Below, in pieces: positions 8,214 to 16,597 of a stretch of DNA of 43,414 nucleotides. The stretch is from Methanosarcina sp. Ant1 (lineage in GTDB: Archaea; Halobacteriota; Methanosarcinia; Methanosarcinales; Methanosarcinaceae). Position 1 is the first letter of the stretch, and the number at the start of each line of letters is the position of its first letter. The stretch covers positions 1 through 43,414 of the forward strand of contig MDTP02000060.1 in NCBI GenBank assembly GCA_001714685.2. Direction: 5' to 3'. The notes beneath the pieces were generated by a model. That model searched no databases, had not been told where the DNA came from, and worked only from the letters and a program-made list of their open reading frames with translations. Made by a program: the position numbers and the translations under genes.

Positions 8214-10487
8214 TCAGCTATTTTCAATTGTTTCTAAGAGTTCAACGGTGTGGCTGCATGAGGTCTGCCAGTTTTTAATCTTCTTTACGCTGATCTTTAT
8301 CATTTTTGCGAGCTCAATAGCGTCGGCTTCTATCAGGGCTTCTACGCTTTTTATCCCTGCTTCCTCAAGTTTCCCTGCGGTAGCTTTTCCCACACCTTCG
8401 ATGTCCTTAATTGACTTCGGTCTTTCCTTTTTCGGCTGCTGAGCCTGCTCTTCCTTTTGGGTCTTCTGCCACTCAATGAAATTGCAATGTGAACAGCCCA
8501 GATCCCAGGGTCGTTTTCCGGTATTGATTATGCGGACATGGTGCAGCCCGTGCGCTTCACATAACTTATCGATAACTATAATTTGTCCGCTCTTTGGCAG
8601 AGGCAGGGAGAAGGTACAATTCGGATAATTGTTACAGCCTATGAAACGGCTTCCCCTCTTCGAGCGTCGGATGATGAGTTCGTTTCCGCATTCGGAGCAG
8701 TTACCTATGATCTTATCTTCCCTGAGACCTGCCTGGAGGGATTCTACAATTTTATCCCGGTTTTTATCGAGTTCCGAGAATACCTGCTTTAACATCTCCC
8801 GCGACTCTTCAAGGACTGCAGCCTCTTTGATTTTACCCTCTGCAATCTTATCCATATTCTCTTCAAGTAGCTTTGTCATGTCAGGTTTTGTGATTGTAGG
8901 AGAGTATTTTTCAAGGGAATCCATTACTGCAAAAGAGGTATTTGTGGGCTGCACGGGATTTCCGTGGATATAAGCTCTTGAATAAAGCTTACTTATTATC
9001 TCGTGCCTGGTTGCCTTTGTTCCTAGCCCCAGCTCTTCCATAATGTTGATAAGTCTTCCCTGCCCGTAACGGCCAGGAGGCTGGGTTTCTTTATCCAGCA
9101 TCTCTTTCTTTATCAATTTCAGGACATCCCCTTCCCGAAGTTCGGGAAATACCCTGTCTTCAGGCGCATTGTAAGGATAGTACCATCGCCAGCCAGGCTC
9201 AACCAGCCGTGCTCCGTTTGCCCTGAAATCTTCTTCATCGATATCCAGTCTCAAACGCATGGTTTCCCATTCGCTTGGTCCGGCAAAGGTTGCAAAAAAG
9301 CGCCTGACAACAAGTTCGTAAACTTTCCATTCATCCTCTTTCATGTCTGACTCTTTTGCAAGGGACGCAGGAAAAATGGGAGGGTGGTCAGTAGTTTCCT
9401 TTTTCCCTCGTGTAGGAACAAGTTCGGCTTTCTCAAGCAGGGCGATTGCATACTCTCTAAAGGGTCCTTCTTTGAAGATCTCGATCTGTGCCTTTAGATC
9501 CAGAGTATCCGGATAAACCGTATTATCTGTCCTTGGATATGAAATGTACCCGTTCGTATAGAGAGATTCGGCTATGCGCATAGCGTTTGAGGGGCTGAGC
9601 CCTATTGCGTTTGCTGCACTGATAAAACCTGTAGTATTAAATGGGGTAGGAGGCTGGTCAGTTTTTTTCCCGATTTCTATCTCCTTTAACTCTGCTTGTT
9701 TTCCAAGCTTCTCGAACACTTTTGCTGCTTCCTCTTTGTCCAGGAAGCGGCGGGTTGAATGCTGGGCAGAAAAACTTTCCCCTTTTTCAGTTTCAAGTTC
9801 TGCATTGATTTCCCAGTAAGGAGTAGGGACAAAAATATTTCTTTCTTTTTCCTTATCAACTATAAGAGACAGAGTTGGAGACTGAACTCTTCCTACGGAG
9901 AGGAACATTTTCCCGAGCCTGCCTGCTGCAAGAGAAATGTAACGGGTAAGGGCTGCCCCCCATACAAGATCAATGACCTGCCTGGAATGGCCGGCATCTG
10001 CGAGATTGAAATCGACATGTGTAGGGTTTGAAAATGCGGTTTCTATTGCTTTTGGGGTTATAACACTGTAGCGGACCCTGTCAAACGGAAAATCAGAATT
10101 CACCTTTTTTATGATATTGAGAGCTTCGACTCCTATTAGTTCTCCTTCCCGGTCGTAGTCAGTGGCAATCGTGACCCTGCTTGCCTCTTTTCCCAGGCTT
10201 CGAAGGGCAGTTACGATCTTCCGGTTGATAGGAGTTGTTATGATCTCGGCGTCGATAAGGGCTTTAGCATCGACTTTCTGCCAGTTATTGTACTCTTTAG
10301 TAAAATCGATTCCTACAATATGACCTGACAGCCCTACTACCACAGTCTCCTGCCTGTTCTCATCAGATCCGACCTCATACCTGTAGACGTCCACTCCGCT
10401 GACTCTATCCTTCTTAGGGGTTTTTGGAGCCAGAATCGCAGCTATCCTCCGTGCTGCTATATTTTTCTCCGTTACAATAAGATGCAT
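8214..10487 (-). CDS. topA: DNA topoisomerase I (type IA)
   Basis: It has 757 residues. The N-terminal TOPRIM domain contains IATDYDREGELIG. The cleavage/religation core carries MFLSVGRVQSPTLSLIV and the active-site tyrosine in SYPRTDNT at about residue 315. The C-terminal part has a four-Cys zinc finger (CSECGNELI...GCNNYPNC), a second Cys/His module (CEAHG...CSHC) and a helix-hairpin-helix segment (IEGVGKATAGKLEEAGIKS) near the end. It relaxes negatively supercoiled DNA by single-strand passage. The length and domain order are normal for the euryarchaeal enzyme. It starts at ATG 10487 and has about 200 intergenic bases on either side. Confidence 0.95.
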   Translation of the reverse strand: MHLIVTEKNIAARRIAAILAPKTPKKDRVSGVDVYRYEVGSDENRQETVVVGLSGHIVGIDFTKEYNNWQKVDAKALIDAEIITTPINRKIVTALRSLGKEASRVTIATDYDREGELIGVEALNIIKKVNSDFPFDRVRYSVITPKAIETAFSNPTHVDFNLADAGHSRQVIDLVWGAALTRYISLAAGRLGKMFLSVGRVQSPTLSLIVDKEKERNIFVPTPYWEINAELETEKGESFSAQHSTRRFLDKEEAAKVFEKLGKQAELKEIEIGKKTDQPPTPFNTTGFISAANAIGLSPSNAMRIAESLYTNGYISYPRTDNTVYPDTLDLKAQIEIFKEGPFREYAIALLEKAELVPTRGKKETTDHPPIFPASLAKESDMKEDEWKVYELVVRRFFATFAGPSEWETMRLRLDIDEEDFRANGARLVEPGWRWYYPYNAPEDRVFPELREGDVLKLIKKEMLDKETQPPGRYGQGRLINIMEELGLGTKATRHEIISKLYSRAYIHGNPVQPTNTSFAVMDSLEKYSPTITKPDMTKLLEENMDKIAEGKIKEAAVLEESREMLKQVFSELDKNRDKIVESLQAGLREDKIIGNCSECGNELIIRRSKRGSRFIGCNNYPNCTFSLPLPKSGQIIVIDKLCEAHGLHHVRIINTGKRPWDLGCSHCNFIEWQKTQKEEQAQQPKKERPKSIKDIEGVGKATAGKLEEAGIKSVEALIEADAIELAKMIKISVKKIKNWQTSCSHTVELLETIENS

Positions 10488-10716
10488 TTAAAACTCCGAT
10501 AAACTTTTATTAAATTTTTTGGAGGAATACCAAAGTACCCCACATTCCTGCCAGTTTAAGCCTATCCTGGCTCTTATTTCTTGAAGTTTCTTTTTGAGAT
10601 ATAAATTTTTGGATCAAATTTCAAAATATACTGTCATGTGTAACTAAAATTAGATTCAAGTATCTGTAGTCTGCCCTCTTTTTCCTCTCTTCATCAAAGT
10701 CCCTTTTCAGGTTTTT

Positions 10717-11196
10717 TTAGTTTTTCCCATTCTTTTCAATCAACCTGAAAGCAAGCTCTACAGCTTCTTGAGGGCTTTTTGAGCTGTGAGCGCCTTCTAT
10801 TTCCCATTTTGATTCGAGCACAATTACAGGTTTTCCCATCTTCAGGCCAAGCGCTATTTCCGAAAGAGTCCCGTACTCTCCATTAACTGCAATTAACGCA
10901 TCCGAAGACTGGGCTATAAGAGCATTTCTGGCATGTCCCATTCCACTGAGAACTGCGAGATCTATCCAGGGATTTGCCTCTTCCTTGAGTGTTCCGGGCA
11001 AAATTCCAAGGGTTATTCCTCCTTCCTGTTTTGCTCCGTATGCTGCTGCTTCCATAACTCCTCCCAGGCCTCCGCAGAGAAGGAATGCCCCTCTTTTTGC
11101 TACTTCTCTACCTACCATCTCTGCAAGAGCTCTGATTTCGTTGCCGCAAGATCCGGCTCCGATAACACCTATCTGTTTTTTGACCAACGCTTTCAT
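10717..11196 (-). CDS. TIGR00725/LOG-like Rossmann-fold protein
   Basis: It has 159 residues. The Rossmann-like opening IGVIGAGSCG and the segments LLCGGLGGVMEAAAYGAKQEGG and GHARNALIAQSSDALIAV match the TIGR00725 group of the LOG/lysine-decarboxylase-like superfamily. The position of the LOG catalytic PGGxGTxxE motif reads GEYGTLSEIALG, so the GT and E are kept but the usual PGG is not. Related LOG enzymes release bases from nucleotide monophosphates, but activity is unproven for this subgroup. It lies about 80 bases downstream of Tsr3 and may be cotranscribed with it. Confidence 0.8.
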   Translation of the reverse strand: MKALVKKQIGVIGAGSCGNEIRALAEMVGREVAKRGAFLLCGGLGGVMEAAAYGAKQEGGITLGILPGTLKEEANPWIDLAVLSGMGHARNALIAQSSDALIAVNGEYGTLSEIALGLKMGKPVIVLESKWEIEGAHSSKSPQEAVELAFRLIEKNGKN

Positions 11197-11272
11197 TACG
11201 CAAACTCCTTTCTCTTTTCTCAGGTCTTTGATATTAGAAGCTCTTTTTTCCAGTAGATGCGGGATTAATGAC

Positions 11273-11794
11273 TCAGATGTAATGGCTCTGGATTTCTACG
11301 ATTTCAGTGCTGTTTTTCGCGGTCGAATATTCTTCAAGCGGCTCCTTATTCAGCTCAAGAAAACTGTGCCCCCAGTTAAACTTGGATAGGACTCTTTCAG
11401 CCTGCTCTTTGTATCCAAAAATATAGAGGGCTGCTGCAAATGCCTCTGCAGAGTTAAGTTTGCAGGGCCTTCCGAAATTCACAGGATTGCCCGCAAGCAG
11501 GTAAGGGAGAGCCCTGTGCTCAAGGTTCAGCTTCCCAAGCTCAGGAAAAATCCTTTCTACCTCTTCCCAAGAACAGTCAAGTACAATAATTCCCTTTCCG
11601 GGATCATCGGCAGGAGAAAGGGCTTTTTCTGCCATTGGGTCCAGCAGAATCGCTGATCTGGGCAGCCTTGAAACCTTGTCGTAAAGGCGGGCAAGGTCAA
11701 AGCGGGCCATTTTTCTTCCTGTGCATTTTTTCGGGTCACACTGCCCGGCATGGTAGATGTAAAGGGGAATATCCCTGTGCTTTGTTGGATTCAT
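11273..11794 (-). CDS. tsr3: 16S rRNA aminocarboxypropyltransferase Tsr3
   Basis: It has 173 residues and matches the DUF367/Tsr3 family. The N-terminal region [17 protein letters not shown] is typical, followed by [15 protein letters not shown], the SAM-binding-site region IIVLDCSW, and the strongly conserved [22 protein letters not shown] and EAFAAALYI. Tsr3 transfers the 3-amino-3-carboxypropyl group of SAM to a modified uridine of small-subunit rRNA near the decoding site. The length is normal for archaea. It starts at ATG 11794 and appears to be the first gene of a short minus-strand unit with the TIGR00725 gene. Confidence 0.92.
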   Translation of the reverse strand: MNPTKHRDIPLYIYHAGQCDPKKCTGRKMARFDLARLYDKVSRLPRSAILLDPMAEKALSPADDPGKGIIVLDCSWEEVERIFPELGKLNLEHRALPYLLAGNPVNFGRPCKLNSAEAFAAALYIFGYKEQAERVLSKFNWGHSFLELNKEPLEEYSTAKNSTEIVEIQSHYI

Positions 11795-12350
11795 CAGTGA
11801 TCCTCTGGAATCTGGGATTCTATTTTAACAGTTTCCTTTCCTTATTTACCTGTTTCCTTGTTTCCTTGTTTACCTGTCTTTTCTTTTATCTGTTTCTTTG
11901 TTTATCAGTATCAAGCCTTTATTCCTGGATAAAAGAGCTTTTTTGAGATTTAGTTATAAGTTATCTTATATCTAATGATTTATATATAATTGAATAACTC
12001 TCTGCTTCGCCTTCAGTCAAATGTGGAGAAGGTAATTGGAATTTATATCTAACAAAATCCGATCTCCAAAAACACAGGGTTAATTGAGGGTGAGTTGTGC
12101 ACATTAGAATTATAAGCAGTGAATTGCCCCGGGGAGAAGAGAGTGGTCCTCTTTGTGGAGGGGGAAGGCTTCTCTCTGCGACTCTAGCTAGTCTTGAGTG
12201 GGCATAAAATTATCATGGAAAGAGAAATCCCGTGCTTAGGGCCTGGAAAGAGAAATCCCGTGCTTAGGGATGAGTGACGTCTCTAGCTGTGCGCATGCCT
12301 GTATCTCGGTAGGGGCATTATCTGCATGACGAACTAAAAGAATTCGGAAG
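11795..12350. other. Intergenic region with a hairpin and tandem repeats
   Basis: A T-rich stretch with cctttccttatttacctg-like imperfect repeats occupies 11820-11910. At 12134-12174 an arm gagaag pairs with cttctc, enclosing an inner cctc...gagg pair, so a stem-loop could form in a plus-strand transcript leading into the HdeD-like gene. A 28-bp tandem duplication follows at 12216-12269. No gene was seen except a 19-codon frame at 12270 without a clear function. Confidence 0.5.
12216..12269. repeat. 26-bp sequence in tandem (28-bp period), IS605-end-like
   Basis: The 26-base string at 12216-12241 (tggaaagagaaatcccgtgc, then ttaggg) is repeated exactly at 12244-12269. The core aatcccgtgcttaggg resembles the foldback ends of IS200/IS605-type elements, whose right ends often contain a cccgtgcttta-type hairpin arm. 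No tnpA or tnpB remains nearby. The repeat is seen directly; the IS605 link is a guess from sequence style. Confidence 0.55.
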
Positions 12351-12986
12351 ATGGAACATATGGAACAACCAATTGATACTGATTCCAAAATAGAGTCTAT
12401 GGAACAACCAAATGATACTGATTCCGAAATAGAGTCTATGGAACAACCAATGGATACTGATTCCAAAATGGAGTTAGAAGTACTGCAGGCACCCTGGTGG
12501 GCGGTTCTTCTGGAAGGAATAATTGCTATTGTTATAGGCTTATTCCTGTTATACGAACCTGTAGTAACCACTATTCTGCTAATACAGATCCTGGCCATTT
12601 TCTGGCTAGCAGGAGGAATTGTTTCTGTTATAGGTGCGCTGATATTTCCGGAGAATCGGTTGTGGAAACTGCTTTCAGGTATCCTGAGCATTATTGCGGG
12701 AGTCCTTATACTGATGTATCCTATCTTCAGCCCTTTCATAGTTCTTACGTTCCTGGTTATCTTCATAGGAGCATGGGCTATTGTCAACGGTGCTGTGAAA
12801 CTTGCCTGGGCACTTAAAGGAGGAGGATGGGGCATGGGAATTCTTGGTGTCCTTACAATAATCCTTGGTTTACTCCTGCTAACTAACTCCCTGGTTGGAG
12901 CCCTGTTTCTGCCGTGGATGTTCGGCTTCTTCCTTATTATCGGGGGAATTGGAGCGGTTATCTGGGGAATTAAAATGAGAACCTGA
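12351..12986 (+). CDS. HdeD-family (DUF308) integral membrane protein with N-terminal 13-residue repeats
   Basis: It has 211 residues. Residues 4-42 are three near-identical 13-residue units (MEQPIDTDSKIES, MEQPNDTDSEIES, MEQPMDTDSKMEL) encoded by 39-bp repeats at 12360-12476. They form an acidic cytoplasmic tail. About six membrane helices follow in HdeD/DUF308 pattern (APWWAVLLEGIIAIVIGLFLL, ILAIFWLAGGIVSVIGA, LLSGILSIIAGVLILMYP). HdeD proteins are linked to acid resistance in enteric bacteria; their role in archaea is unknown. ATG 12351 has only a poor SD, and one of the repeat ATGs could serve as an alternative start. The small membrane-protein gene follows 40 bases later, suggesting an operon. 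Confidence 0.82.
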   Translation: MEHMEQPIDTDSKIESMEQPNDTDSEIESMEQPMDTDSKMELEVLQAPWWAVLLEGIIAIVIGLFLLYEPVVTTILLIQILAIFWLAGGIVSVIGALIFPENRLWKLLSGILSIIAGVLILMYPIFSPFIVLTFLVIFIGAWAIVNGAVKLAWALKGGGWGMGILGVLTIILGLLLLTNSLVGALFLPWMFGFFLIIGGIGAVIWGIKMRT

Positions 12987-13025
12987 AGAAGGATTTTTTC
13001 AAGACAAAAATAAGGAGACAAGAAT

Positions 13026-13405
13026 ATGGAAAGACCAATTGGTGTCACTATTTTGCCCTTTGTGGCTGTATTGCTGGCATTTTTAAACGCTATTGAATGC
13101 TACGGTTTCTTGGATTGTTACCCTTTCTAGGGCCTCTGAACATCCGTATTTTCAACCTATGGTATGCCCTGTTGTACGGCTTGCTCGCCTATATATGGGT
13201 TTGGCTGGCTCAGATGCTCTGGCAGGTAGATCCACAGGCTTGGATGTTTCTGGCTGTTATTACGGCATTCAATCTGTGCGTGGATTTTGTGCTGCTGGTT
13301 ACAGGCGGTTCATGGTATGACGTTAACATCTCAGTTATTATGAACGCCCTTATTCTCATCTATATCATGTTGCCGGGGGTGAGAAGGGCATTCGGGAAAG
13401 ATTAA
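13026..13405 (+). pseudogene. Small membrane protein, single frameshift
   Basis: A good SD (AAGGAG) precedes ATG 13026, and the frame reads MERPIGVTILPFVAVLLAFLNAIE before running to a stop. The rest of the protein (MLRFLGLLPFLG, about four hydrophobic segments, ending MLPGVRRAFGKD) is in the next frame from 13097. Restoring one missing base near 13091-13097 joins the two into a protein of about 126 residues with continuous membrane helices. MxRPIGVTIL is a common opening of small Methanosarcina membrane proteins of unknown function. Either the gene is broken or one base is missing in the sequence. Confidence 0.7.
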
Positions 13406-13560
13406 GGAGTGAAGGTGCAGGTGGCATAGATTATGATTCTTAAGGTAATCAAAAAAAGATTCATGCTCTCATGCTTCTGCTCTAATCCTAGGGGTGCCCG
13501 GCCGTAAACAGATGGGTGGCTTCTTCCTGCATGTATTACGCCTTATATCTATCCACTTCT

Positions 13561-13576
13561 AGGAGGCGGTAACATA
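13561..13576 (+). promoter_or_regulatory. Shine-Dalgarno followed by an ATA codon (MFS gene)
   Basis: AGGAGG at 13561-13566 is a near-perfect SD. Seven bases later lies ATA 13574-13576, in frame with the MFS gene. No ATG, GTG or TTG exists at that spacing. GTG 13604 would fall inside the first membrane helix. Confidence 0.6.
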
Positions 13577-15175
13577 GAGAGAAAGACTGTACTTGCTGCA
13601 CTCGTGCTTGCAATGTTTGTGCTCGTCATTGATACGACGATAATGAATGTTTCGATTTCGACACTTATAAAAGATTTCGATACTTATCTTGCAACTGTCC
13701 AGGCTGCCATTACACTCTACGCCCTTTTAATGGCATCATTTATGATTACCGGGGGAAAGATCGGAGATATTATTGGCAGAAAAAAAGCATTCAGGATAGG
13801 ATTGATCGTCTACGGTACTGGTTCTTTCCTGACTGCAATCAGCCCAACAATGGCCGTACTCTTCGTGGGGTGGTCGATCCTTGAAGGGCTTGGGGCAACC
13901 CTTGTCATGCCTGCTATCCAGACGCTCGTGACTTCAAACTACAGCGGGAAGGACCGTGCCCTTGCTTATGGCATAATAGGGGGAATTGTTGCAGGCGCAA
14001 TTGCACTCGGGCCAATTATAGGAGGCTGGCTGACAACTGAGTACACATGGAGGCTTGCTTTTGCCGGGGAGGTAGTGGTCGTGCTGATTGTCCTGTTCTT
14101 AAGCCGGTATATTCAGGATGCGCCCCTTGAGACTGAAGAGAAGCCCAAACTGGATATAGTTGGCTCGATACTCTCTGCATTTGGGATGGGGCTTATTGTT
14201 TTTGGCATATTACTGGCAGGGATCTATGGCTGGTGGAAAGCACGTCAGCCCTTTTCCATAGGTGGAATCGAAATTTCCCCTTTCGGCCTCTCCCCTACTC
14301 CATTGTTTATTTTAGCAGGAGGCATTATCCTGCTGTGCTTTGCCCTCTGGGAACGTCACGTCATTAATCTGGGGAAGATGCCCCTTGTAAGGCTCGATGT
14401 GCTCAGGGATCGTGGGATTACTTCAGGCATTTTTGTCCAGATGGTTCAGACCCTTCTTATAGGGGGTTTCCTGTTCAGCATGGCTCTCTTCTTCCAGATC
14501 GCCCTGGGCCTCAACGCGATGCAGACAGGTTTTCTCTACCTCCCCCTCTCAATACCGCTTTTAATTGCTTCGCTTATAGCATCCCGGTTATCTGCCCGCA
14601 TAGCCCCAAAACGCATCATCCAGTTTGGGCTACTCGTACTTGTTGCAGGGCTTTTACTGGCTATTGCAACCATTAATGTGGAGGTCAGAGGGCTTGCCCT
14701 GCTGACCGGGTTTGCCTTAATAGGTATAGGTGCAGGAGTTATAGCTTCCCAGATAATGAATCTCGTCCTCTCCCAGGTAGTTCCTGAAAGGACGAGCGAG
14801 ACAGCTGCCCTTATGAGCACTTCCCAGAATCTGGGCATGGCTATCGGGACTGCCCTGATGGGCTCCATCGTCATTGCGGGTCTTGCAGGAGGAGCCATTA
14901 CCCTCATCGATGACAGTACTGTTATTGCAGAGGATCTCAAGCCCTCCGTGATATCGGCAGTAGAAGAAAATGTGCGCTTTTTGAGCAATGAAGAACTGCA
15001 GGCTGTCCTGAAAGATGCCCCTCCTGACCTTGAACAGGAAATTCTGAGGATCAACGAAATCGCTCGTATTCATGGGATAAAAACTTCCCTCTGGGGGTTG
15101 GTGATTTTCACAATACTGGGTATAATAGCCTCGATCTTCCTGCCGCCTGAAATCCTGGTCTCTAAAAAAGAATGA
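13574..15175 (+). CDS. MFS drug:H+ antiporter, DHA2-type (14 TM)
   Basis: It has about 533 residues when started at ATA 13574. Major facilitator hallmarks include DTTIMNVSISTLIKDF in TM1, the loop motif GGKIGDIIGRKKAF (motif A) after TM2, and motif C-like GIVAGAIALGPIIGGWLTT in TM5. The two-fold helix set plus two extra central helices fits the 14-TM DHA2/EmrB-QacA family, which exports hydrophobic drugs or metabolites in exchange for protons. A hydrophilic segment (about residues 440-490, VISAVEENVRFLSNEELQ) precedes the last helix. The 3' end (SIFLPPEIL) occurs a second time at 19771-19858. Substrate unknown. Confidence 0.88.
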   Translation: MERKTVLAALVLAMFVLVIDTTIMNVSISTLIKDFDTYLATVQAAITLYALLMASFMITGGKIGDIIGRKKAFRIGLIVYGTGSFLTAISPTMAVLFVGWSILEGLGATLVMPAIQTLVTSNYSGKDRALAYGIIGGIVAGAIALGPIIGGWLTTEYTWRLAFAGEVVVVLIVLFLSRYIQDAPLETEEKPKLDIVGSILSAFGMGLIVFGILLAGIYGWWKARQPFSIGGIEISPFGLSPTPLFILAGGIILLCFALWERHVINLGKMPLVRLDVLRDRGITSGIFVQMVQTLLIGGFLFSMALFFQIALGLNAMQTGFLYLPLSIPLLIASLIASRLSARIAPKRIIQFGLLVLVAGLLLAIATINVEVRGLALLTGFALIGIGAGVIASQIMNLVLSQVVPERTSETAALMSTSQNLGMAIGTALMGSIVIAGLAGGAITLIDDSTVIAEDLKPSVISAVEENVRFLSNEELQAVLKDAPPDLEQEILRINEIARIHGIKTSLWGLVIFTILGIIASIFLPPEILVSKKE

Positions 15176-15221
15176 AGCAGTGTTTGAGCTAAGATTAGCA
15201 ATTGAGTAAAGGAGAGGACTC

Positions 15222-15374
15222 ATGAGTAAACTAAATGTATCCAGGAAAGAACCCTCTACGGGCTTCAGGCGTGGTACACGTACTGCCCCGTTTATCACGC
15301 GGGCAATGTTGACGGCGATTGGGCTGGAGAAAAGAGGAATTCTGAGGGTGGGCGCGGCGGCGACACCGTGGTAG
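15222..15374 (+). CDS. Small unknown ORF (50 aa)
   Basis: A strong SD (GGAGAGG) precedes ATG 15222, and the 50-codon frame (MSKLNVSRKEPSTGFRRGTR... to AAATPW) is basic and has no membrane segment. It ends in two adjacent TAG codons. The family is not recognised. It begins 46 bases after the MFS gene at the left edge of the GC-rich cassette, so it may be a truncated N-terminus left at the junction. Confidence 0.4.
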   Translation: MSKLNVSRKEPSTGFRRGTRTAPFITRAMLTAIGLEKRGILRVGAAATPW

Positions 15375-15483
15375 TAGCCGGCATAGCTGGTGCCATGAAC
15401 CACCACTCAAACACTCCTAACGACCTCTGGAAAATTCGACTGGTCCTGAACCTTCAAAATAAGAATAATACAGGAGTCAAACT

Positions 15484-16518
15484 ATGGCAAGCAGAATTGA
15501 AGATATGGAAACCAGAATTGAAAAATTGCTGGACATCATGAGAGTCCCGCCCGGCAAGAAGATCGACCTGCAGAAGGACTACGATCCAGGCTTCACCGGC
15601 AAATGGGTGACGAAGGAAGAGGCCGAAGAGACCCTGGCCAAAGGCGTCCAACTGCTGGCCGAGATGCAAGACAAGCTCTGGGCCCAAAACCAGTATGCCC
15701 TGCTCATGATCCTTCAGGCCCTCGATGCAGCCGGCAAGGACGGCGCCATCAAGCACGTCATGTCGGGCGTTAACCCACAGGGGGTCGATGTCCACAGTTT
15801 CAAGGGGCCTTCCAGCGAGGAACTGGACCACGATTATCTGTGGCGAAACTTTAAGACCCTGCCTTCTCGCGGCCGCATCGGGATTTTCAACCGTTCCTAC
15901 TATGAAGAAGTCCTGGTCGTGCGCGTGCATCCCGAGTTCCTCGCCAGCCAGCAGCTCCCGCCAGCACTGAAGGATAAGCGTATTTGGAGGCGGCGCTTCG
16001 AGGAGATCAACAACTTCGAGAAGTACCTGGTTGACAACGGCATCATTGTCGTCAAGATCTTCCTGTACGTTTCCAAAGAGGTCCAGAAGGAGCGTTTCCT
16101 GGAGCGGGCGATGATGCCGGAGAAGAATTGGAAGTTCTCCGTAGCCGACATGAAAGAAAGAGCCCATTGGGACGATTATATCGCCGCCTACGAAGACATG
16201 TTCAACCATACAAGTACTGAGTGGGCGCCCTGGTACATTGTGCCGGCTGATCACAAGTGGTTCACGCGGCTGGCCGTGGCAGCCGTGCTCTACAACACGA
16301 TGAAGAACCTCAACCTGGCCTATCCTACCGTCAGCGAACAGCAGAAACAAGCTTTGCTTGCTGCTAAGGACGAGCTCGAAAGAGAGGACGGTGGTCTGAA
16401 GGATAAAGCCGTAGTAAAGGCCGAAACAAAGGCAGCCACCGATCCACAAGCTCCGGATGCAAGCAGCGCAGTCACCAAGGGCAAAGCAAAGAAGAAAGGC
16501 AAGAAGAAGAACAAGTAA
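15484..16518 (+). CDS. ppk2: Polyphosphate kinase 2 (PPK2 family)
   Basis: It has 344 residues. Walker A-like LDAAGKDGAIKHVMSG, then GVDVHSFKGPSSEELDHDYLWR, the Walker B-like IGIFNRSYYEEVLVVRVHP, and a lid rich in basic residues (KDKRIWRRRFEEINNFE) identify a single-domain PPK2. The enzyme transfers phosphate between polyphosphate and nucleoside mono- or diphosphates. The C-terminal 60 residues are Ala/Lys-rich, ending in a KKKGKKKNK tail not needed for the fold. SD AGGAG precedes ATG 15484. Base composition is clearly GC-richer than the surroundings, suggesting transfer from a bacterium. The P-type ATPase gene begins about 80 bases downstream. Confidence 0.92.
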   Translation: MASRIEDMETRIEKLLDIMRVPPGKKIDLQKDYDPGFTGKWVTKEEAEETLAKGVQLLAEMQDKLWAQNQYALLMILQALDAAGKDGAIKHVMSGVNPQGVDVHSFKGPSSEELDHDYLWRNFKTLPSRGRIGIFNRSYYEEVLVVRVHPEFLASQQLPPALKDKRIWRRRFEEINNFEKYLVDNGIIVVKIFLYVSKEVQKERFLERAMMPEKNWKFSVADMKERAHWDDYIAAYEDMFNHTSTEWAPWYIVPADHKWFTRLAVAAVLYNTMKNLNLAYPTVSEQQKQALLAAKDELEREDGGLKDKAVVKAETKAATDPQAPDASSAVTKGKAKKKGKKKNK

Positions 16519-16597
16519 GTCCACGCCTGAAAGCCAGGACTATTCGCAACCAGAGGGAATCAAAGCCCCACACTTTTCGAACTCAAGGAGAAGAAAC

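Noticed and set aside
12236-13048. 270-codon minus-strand ORF over the HdeD-like gene
   Set aside because: It crosses intergenic repeats and mirrors the plus-strand membrane helices; no SD or family.
13485-13560. TPP-type riboswitch before the MFS gene (aggggtgccc motif)
   Set aside because: Only one short motif resembles a THI box; the rest of the conserved core is missing.
15454-16524. 356-codon minus-strand ORF opposite ppk2
   Set aside because: Same reason: the plus strand has clear PPK2 motifs and an SD; the minus frame is a compositional shadow.
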